Source: Lonepinella koalarum
Lineage (GTDB): Bacteria > Pseudomonadota > Gammaproteobacteria > Enterobacterales > Pasteurellaceae
Direction of reading: 5' to 3'
DNA length: 64,000 nt
Assembly: GCF_004565475.1 (NCBI RefSeq)
Contig: NZ_SRHX01000006.1
Coordinates: forward strand, 119,473 to 183,472
A program made the translations under genes and the position numbers. The notes beneath the pieces are model-generated. The model did no database searches and had not been told where the DNA came from. It saw nothing but the letters and a program-made list of their open reading frames with translations. This document shows, in pieces, positions 60,014 through 64,000 of the stretch; position 1 is the first letter of the stretch, and the number at the start of each line of letters is the position of its first letter.

Positions 60014-60509
60014 GGAACAGATCCTTTAATGAAACAAGAGCTAACGAGCCATCGGATGAAGAGACATCTACTTTATCTTTAAACATACCCAAATGCTTGC
60101 CGAGCAACTCAAGAGCTTTATTCGCTGCATGCGGTTCAAACACAAATTGAGCGACATCATCAGCTACTTTCTCACCATTTTCACCGGTACGAATTTCACT
60201 TAGCACAATTTGCTTTTGTCCTGATGATGTTTGAACAATGTATAATAAGTTCTCAATGATTTTATCTTGCGTAACTTGGGTACGGTTTGAACGTTGATTT
60301 TGTGCATTTTGGATAGCGTTTTGAACTGTAGTTTTCTGTAGTAGTTGATATGAGATTTCCGATGCTCTATTAGCACTATACCCAGCTCGAATTGCTGCTT
60401 GCGTGGCATTTAAATCAACTAAATACTCTTCCACAAATCGCTTTTGTTTATCGGTTAATTTCCCACGCCCATTGTTAGACGTGGATTTAACCCCGTCTTT
60501 CTTTGGCAT
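60003..60509 (-). CDS. Terminase small subunit
   Basis: 168 residues of the terminase_2 family: [28 protein letters not shown] is the DNA-binding helix-turn-helix, followed by [13 protein letters not shown] and an oligomerisation region. It recognises the packaging site, which is normally in or near this gene. Confidence 0.92.
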   Translation of the reverse strand: MPKKDGVKSTSNNGRGKLTDKQKRFVEEYLVDLNATQAAIRAGYSANRASEISYQLLQKTTVQNAIQNAQNQRSNRTQVTQDKIIENLLYIVQTSSGQKQIVLSEIRTGENGEKVADDVAQFVFEPHAANKALELLGKHLGMFKDKVDVSSSDGSLALVSLKDLFRAD

Positions 60510-60522
60510 GGTTAATCCTTAC

Positions 60523-60807
60523 TTAATTCTGCAACTGCTCTGCTTGCCATTCCCGAATTTTATCAACTCGATTTAAGCACATATCACGCTCACGTTTTAA
60601 TATCACCGCATATTCGGTTACATCGCCGTAGGTTTTGCCTTTGAACGAACTCTTATCTAAATGTGCAGTTAATATCGCTGGGATTTGCGGACAGCTACAA
60701 ACCTGTGGCTCACGGCTCGCGCAAGAACTCAATAACATTATCAGGAGCGACAGCATTATAAGCGTCACTGCTTTTTGCTTTGGCAGGGATATATTTAATG
60801 ACTTCAT
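60523..60807 (-). CDS. Outer-membrane spanin lipoprotein (Rz1-like)
   Basis: 94 residues. A lipoprotein signal with lipobox LLSSC (Cys29) is followed by a short periplasmic part. It overlaps the end of the inner spanin gene by 98 bases in a different frame, the typical Rz/Rz1 layout. It is longer than classical Rz1. Acts with Rz to fuse the membranes at lysis. Confidence 0.8.
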   Translation of the reverse strand: MKSLNISLPKQKAVTLIMLSLLIMLLSSCASREPQVCSCPQIPAILTAHLDKSSFKGKTYGDVTEYAVILKRERDMCLNRVDKIREWQAEQLQN

Positions 60808-61033
60808 CGGCCTTCTCTCTTAGCTCGCTTTCTTGCTTTGTTAGCTCTAACGTTAATTGACGATTCTGCTCAACTTCATCTTTGAGCTGCGTAATAGTTT
60901 TGCTTTGTGATTGAATCCTTTGGGCTTGCGTTTGGTTTTTAGCATATAAGCTATCCATCTTCTGTGATTGAATCCAAATCCAACCACACAAGCCCAAAAT
61001 AGCTATGATTAATCCAAGTGTGAGCCTATTCAT
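60710..61033 (-). CDS. Inner-membrane spanin (Rz-like)
   Basis: 107 residues from the ATG at 61033: an N-terminal membrane helix (LTLGLIIAILGLCGWIWI) followed by a coiled coil rich in Gln, Lys and Glu (about 30-80). It lies just after the endolysin and overlaps the Rz1-like gene. Confidence 0.8.
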   Translation of the reverse strand: MNRLTLGLIIAILGLCGWIWIQSQKMDSLYAKNQTQAQRIQSQSKTITQLKDEVEQNRQLTLELTKQESELREKADEVIKYIPAKAKSSDAYNAVAPDNVIEFLREP

Positions 61034-61460
61034 CAAACATCGCCTTTTCACGTTTACGTCGATTTAATAATACAGGGCGACCGCCTGCATTTTTCCATAC
61101 CAAAAACTGCTCACTGGCACCGTGGTAATCTTTCGCATTTAATTTACGCACTAAGGTAGAACGACTAAACGCTCCTTCGCCAATATTAAAAGCTAAACTG
61201 ACTAATGCGTCGAATTGATTTTGCTTCAATGGTACAGTGACATAAGTATTCACCGCTTTCTCAAACCGTGCTAAATCTTTCACCAAGATTTCCCGTGCTT
61301 TTTCTTGGCTAATCATCATGCCTTTGCTTATCGGCTTGCCGTCAACTAATCCCGTATGACCATAACCAATCGTCCATACCCCCACCACATCTTGATAAGC
61401 CTGTAATCTACAGCCTTCTTCACGCTGCAAATGAGCGATACCCTTTTCACTGATTTTCAT
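61026..61460 (-). CDS. Phage endolysin (GH24 lysozyme)
   Basis: 144 residues from the ATG at 61460 (MKISEKGIAHL). The catalytic triad Glu, Asp and Thr lies in REEGCRLQAYQDVVGVWTIGYGHT. The rest, including AFNIGEGAFSRSTLVRKLN and RRKREKAMF, is standard T4-like lysozyme. There is no signal-anchor sequence, so it depends on the holin. Its start overlaps the holin end. Confidence 0.94.
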   Translation of the reverse strand: MKISEKGIAHLQREEGCRLQAYQDVVGVWTIGYGHTGLVDGKPISKGMMISQEKAREILVKDLARFEKAVNTYVTVPLKQNQFDALVSLAFNIGEGAFSRSTLVRKLNAKDYHGASEQFLVWKNAGGRPVLLNRRKREKAMFDE

Positions 61461-61812
61461 CTTTTCTCTCCGGATAAACATTACTTTCACTTGATATTTT
61501 GTTATTCAGGAATTTAAATAAAAACTCTCTCAATTTCTCCGTACCAATAAAACCAATCATGGTACCAATAAAAGCGGAATAATCTATATTGTCAAAGACA
61601 TGACCCAGTAAAGGGATAATTGAACCGGCAATAGACGCACAAATCATGGCATCAAGCAACATATAACAGAAAGTGGTCTTTTTCCGCATAAACATCATTC
61701 TTAGCAAAGAGATAATGATTGCCGCACAGGCACTTTGTAATATTTGCCAATCAAAATTAATCTGCAACCATTCCCAGATTTGTGTCCATACATCAGGGGT
61801 TTTAATAGGCAT
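61447..61812 (-). CDS. Phage holin, lambda family
   Basis: 121 residues from the ATG at 61812 (MPIKTPDVW). Three hydrophobic segments (about 26-45, 50-70, 78-100) and the ILQSACAAIIISLLRMMF core match the lambda-type holin family. First gene of the lysis cassette, directly after a terminator at 61847-61866. Confidence 0.85.
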   Translation of the reverse strand: MPIKTPDVWTQIWEWLQINFDWQILQSACAAIIISLLRMMFMRKKTTFCYMLLDAMICASIAGSIIPLLGHVFDNIDYSAFIGTMIGFIGTEKLREFLFKFLNNKISSESNVYPERKDENQ

Positions 61813-61846
61813 ATTCTCACTCCGCCTACTTTTAGGCAATAAAAAA

Positions 61847-61866
61847 GCTCACCTGTTACAGTGAGC
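61847..61866 (-). terminator. Terminator ahead of the lysis genes, likely Q target
   Basis: On the minus strand GCTCAC and GTGAGC pair around an 8-base loop and are followed by six T residues. It lies 35 bases before the holin ATG and would block late transcription unless antiterminated. Confidence 0.75.
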
Positions 61867-61919
61867 GGTAAGTTCTGTTAAGATAGCGTTTCCACACGAC
61901 AAAATAACAGAGGTTTACA

Positions 61920-62384
61920 ATGATTAAAGCAAGAATATCTCGTCAACAAATCTTAAATAACATTCCCGAGCAGTATCGCCATTATTTTAATATTAACATT
62001 TCAGATATTGATCAAGATTTATATCCGCTTTTTAAAAATTTTACGGATGCGGCAAATATTCTGTGTAAATTTGCTCACATCAATAAAAAAATAGACATTG
62101 TTTTCTACATAGAACTTGAACCAACACTAAAAACGAGCACTGTATCTTTAAATATAGTATTAAACAACGAAGATGCTGTGCATTTTTATGTAGGACAAAC
62201 CATCTTCTACAATCTTGATAAAGCCATCCAATATCCAAAAGAAGCTCAAATCACTGCATATTTAGAAGAACTTGTTCATGTATTTATGAATGTTAATGAT
62301 GAAGTTCTTGTAAAAGAAATAGTATCTTCAATGTATGAAGGAGTGGCTTATAACAAAGAAAAAGATATATACGAATTTAAGTAA
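61920..62384 (+). CDS. Unknown protein, moron-like
   Basis: 154 residues, AT-rich, opposite to the late genes and located between Q and the lysis cassette, a usual site for accessory genes in lambdoid phages. AGAGG precedes the ATG. The segment YLEELVHVFM near 115-124 superficially recalls metalloprotease helices but lacks HExxH. No family is recognised. It converges with the 59-residue gene, overlapping its end by 8 bases. Confidence 0.7.
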   Translation: MIKARISRQQILNNIPEQYRHYFNINISDIDQDLYPLFKNFTDAANILCKFAHINKKIDIVFYIELEPTLKTSTVSLNIVLNNEDAVHFYVGQTIFYNLDKAIQYPKEAQITAYLEELVHVFMNVNDEVLVKEIVSSMYEGVAYNKEKDIYEFK

Positions 62385-62556
62385 AACTTGAAGCTTTCGT
62401 TCCACCTGAAACAATATGCTGGTTGTGGACAATACCTAAAGATACAATATCATCTGATTTAAATTTCAGCTTCAAATTCTCATAAAGTGCCACAAGTAAA
62501 TATTCTGGCACTTCTTCACTGTTAATCTTAATCTTATCGCCAAAAGTAATTTCCAT
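62377..62556 (-). CDS. Small unknown phage protein, 59 residues
   Basis: From the ATG at 62556 (MEITFGDKIKI), preceded by a terminator at 62590-62615. Sequence features are VPEYLLVALYENLKLKFKSDDIVSLG and a short C-terminal tail. No family was recognised. It sits upstream of the lysis genes and should be expressed when Q overrides the terminator. Confidence 0.55.
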   Translation of the reverse strand: MEITFGDKIKINSEEVPEYLLVALYENLKLKFKSDDIVSLGIVHNQHIVSGGTKASSFT

Positions 62557-62589
62557 ACATACTCCAATAAAAAAGCTCTGCAAATAAAA

Positions 62590-62615
62590 AGCCCCAAGCA
62601 TTGCTGCTCAGGGCT
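62590..62615 (-). terminator. Second terminator between Q and lysis genes
   Basis: On the minus strand AGCCC and GGGCT pair, with inner AGCA/TGCT pairing, followed by TTTTTATTT. Confidence 0.7.
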
Positions 62616-62727
62616 GTAAATTCCTTTCGTGCGTTTTAAATGTACGAAACCGCACTGTAATTGAAATGTACTACTTTAAACTCAAGTTGTCAATCATTTT
62701 TTGAGCAATTAAACAGATTATTTTTAC

Positions 62728-62756
62728 TTGCTTTAATGTATCCAAAACTATACAAT
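62728..62756 (+). promoter_or_regulatory. Promoter of the prophage HigBA-like pair
   Basis: TTGCTT (62728-62733) and TACAAT (62751-62756) are 17 bases apart, 25 bases before the toxin ATG. Confidence 0.6.
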
Positions 62757-62780
62757 ATATTATCACTTAACGGAGCAACC

Positions 62781-63083
62781 ATGTATATCATTGAAGAAAC
62801 CGAAATATTCTCAGAATGGCTTGATAATCTCACCGACCAAATGGCTGTTGTGGCGATTGTTTCACGTATTGAAAGAGCGAAACAAGGGAATTTTGGCGAT
62901 CACAAATCCGTTGGTGATGGTGTCTATGAAATGCGAATCACTAAAGGCAAGGGCTACCGAATATATTACGCTCGCAAAGGTGAAATCACCTACATACTCA
63001 CCAACGGTGGAGACAAATCGACCCAAAGCAAAGATATAGACAAAGCCAAACAACTTTGGCAACAACTCAAACAGGAGCTATAA
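62781..63083 (+). CDS. Gp49/HigB-like toxin
   Basis: 100 residues from the ATG at 62781. The family pattern is ETEIFSEWLDNL, RIERAKQGNFGDHKSVGDGVYEMRI, GKGYRIYYAR and LTNGGDKSTQ, all typical of the phage-derived addiction-module killer family related to HI1419 of H. influenzae. Paired with the antidote gene 1 base downstream. A likely mRNA interferase; the target is unknown. Confidence 0.9.
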   Translation: MYIIEETEIFSEWLDNLTDQMAVVAIVSRIERAKQGNFGDHKSVGDGVYEMRITKGKGYRIYYARKGEITYILTNGGDKSTQSKDIDKAKQLWQQLKQEL

Positions 63084-63084
63084 A

Positions 63085-63378
63085 ATGACAATTAAAACCA
63101 GAGAATTTGATGCAGCACGTTATCTCAAAAACGAAGAAATGATGGCGGCTTATCTTGCCATGGCATTAGAAGAAGGCTCACCAGAAGAATTTGTACAAGC
63201 CTTAAACACCGTAGCAAGAGCCAAGGGTATGTCAGAACTTGCGGAAAAATCTGGTATCGGCAGAGAAAGCCTATATAAAACCCTTTCCAGCGAAAAACCA
63301 CGTTTTGATACGATTCTAAAAATCATTGCCGCACTCGGGTTAAATATCTCTATATCCCCTAAGTTGGCAGTGTCTTAA
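63085..63378 (+). CDS. HigA-like addiction-module antidote
   Basis: 97 residues. The N-terminal DAARYLKNEEMMAAYL and the helix-turn-helix MSELAEKSGIGRESLYKTLS match the putative addiction-module antidote family (HI1420-like). Its end overlaps the antiterminator Q end by 4 bases, convergent. Confidence 0.9.
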   Translation: MTIKTREFDAARYLKNEEMMAAYLAMALEEGSPEEFVQALNTVARAKGMSELAEKSGIGRESLYKTLSSEKPRFDTILKIIAALGLNISISPKLAVS

Positions 63379-63752
63379 AAAATAACTTGAATCGCACCAC
63401 TGCCAAACATCGCCCCACTCATAAAGTCTTTCGCTGTTCGCAACAGATTGTCAAACGTAGAGGGGCGTAATGCCATTTCTAAACAAACATTCCGCTTATC
63501 CTGCCCTTGTAAATAAATTGCCATTAAGACTTGATAAGCCTCTAAATTTTGCTGCCTTAAAATATCTAACGCACTATCAATCCGCAAATACATATCATCG
63601 GATAAATCTGAAATCGCATAGCGTGCTTGAACAACTTTTCCATCGCGTATAAAAGACTGCAAATTCGGATATCCTTTAATCCCTTTAAAACTCCCCCATC
63701 GTCTTGCCCATACCCATAAAATATCACTAATATCAATTCGCAAATAAATCAC
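63375..63752 (-). CDS. Phage late antiterminator Q-like
   Basis: 125 residues from a GTG at 63752 that overlaps the ninG stop (GTGA), with AAGGAG 5 bases upstream. The N-terminal WVWARRWGSFKGIKGYPN and the C-terminal sigma-like helix (YQVLMAIYLQGQDKRNVCLEMALRPSTFDNLLRTA) match the antiterm-Q family. It should let polymerase pass the terminators at 62590-62615 and 61847-61866. Confidence 0.85.
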   Translation of the reverse strand: MIYLRIDISDILWVWARRWGSFKGIKGYPNLQSFIRDGKVVQARYAISDLSDDMYLRIDSALDILRQQNLEAYQVLMAIYLQGQDKRNVCLEMALRPSTFDNLLRTAKDFMSGAMFGSGAIQVIF

Positions 63753-64000
63753 ATCAACTCCTTACACTTCGCCTTATACACCCGAATCAATTCCTTAATC
63801 TCATCAACGCTTAACTTCAACGGCTTATGGTCTTTCCGCTCCAACCATTCCACACGCTCTAACCCAATTTTCTGCACTAAATTAATCCGATATTCCGTAA
63901 TATTCCCACTTAAATGTGTATTGCAAGGCTGACATTGCTTATGGCAATTGTCTTCATTAAACCGTAATTCAGGGCAAGCCTTGGTGGTGCGATAATGCCC
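63749..64000 (-). CDS. NinG-family recombination protein (partial)
   Basis: The C-terminal 83 codons of a NinG/Rap-type protein, cut by the right edge. ELRFNEDNCHKQCQPCNTHLSGN carries the zinc-like Cys/His cluster and is diagnostic; GLERVEWLE and a basic helical tail follow. Directly upstream of Q, the standard nin-region order of lambdoid phages. Confidence 0.88.
   Translation of the reverse strand, partial: GHYRTTKACPELRFNEDNCHKQCQPCNTHLSGNITEYRINLVQKIGLERVEWLERKDHKPLKLSVDEIKELIRVYKAKCKELM

Noticed and set aside
61920..62384. Metalloprotease based on the helix EELVHVF
   Set aside because: The first His of HExxH is replaced and no third ligand pattern is convincing.
1..64000. CRISPR arrays, tRNAs, rRNAs or insertion sequences
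   Set aside because: No regular spaced repeats, cloverleaf-like sequence or transposase frames were found on reading both strands.

Overview
The window is a Pasteurellaceae chromosome segment with part of a prophage. The 9-base uptake signal AAGTGCGGT or its complement ACCGCACTT recurs throughout, which places it in the Haemophilus influenzae/Pasteurella (Hin-type) uptake group. Codon use is AT-rich, and the gene order in several blocks matches other gammaproteobacteria: gloB-yafS, cvpA-purF, greA/yhbY/rlmE/ftsH/folP/glmM, and rplM-rpsI with yhcB. The species cannot be fixed from the sequence alone. No tRNA, rRNA, insertion sequence or CRISPR array was seen. Host region (1-35.7 kb): a divergent sucrose PTS permease (cut by the left edge) and sucrose-6-phosphate hydrolase; gloB and a yafS-like methyltransferase; a RelE/XRE toxin-antitoxin pair; thiI; pntAB; a DASS-type anion transporter; purF-cvpA; yfbV; topA; a LysR regulator; rnm; the glmM-folP-ftsH-rlmE run with yhbY and greA; dacB; ilvIH; an NhaC-family transporter behind a recognisable lysine riboswitch; hns; purU; a cold-shock gene; rplM-rpsI; yhcB; prmB. 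Most of these are ordinary housekeeping genes. A long composite stem-loop repeat lies between yfbV and topA. Prophage region (about 35.85 kb to beyond the right edge): a temperate phage whose late genes run leftward. From the right these are ninG (cut by the edge), antiterminator Q, two intrinsic terminators ahead of the lysis cassette (holin, endolysin, Rz, Rz1), small and large terminase, a DUF1073 portal, a MuF head protein, small proteins, a protease/scaffold, the capsid, connectors, a contractile-tail sheath and tube, a chaperone with a -1 frameshift extension, the tape measure, baseplate, tail fibre, fibre assembly protein and an NlpC/P60-like protein. Plus-strand insertions interrupt the leftward late genes: a RelE/XRE pair, a HicB with only a relic of HicA, a second toxin-antitoxin pair (HigB/HigA-like) and an unknown gene. 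The integrase and early control genes must lie beyond the right edge. The most notable locus is the MuF minor head protein. Its C-terminal domain carries the R, STT and ExE signature of ADP-ribosyltransferase toxins. A translationally coupled acidic small protein follows it, then a terminator-bounded island of tiny membrane proteins, one of them broken by a 7-bp tandem duplication. This fits the MuF polymorphic-toxin architecture of temperate phages, with the small acidic gene as a candidate immunity factor.
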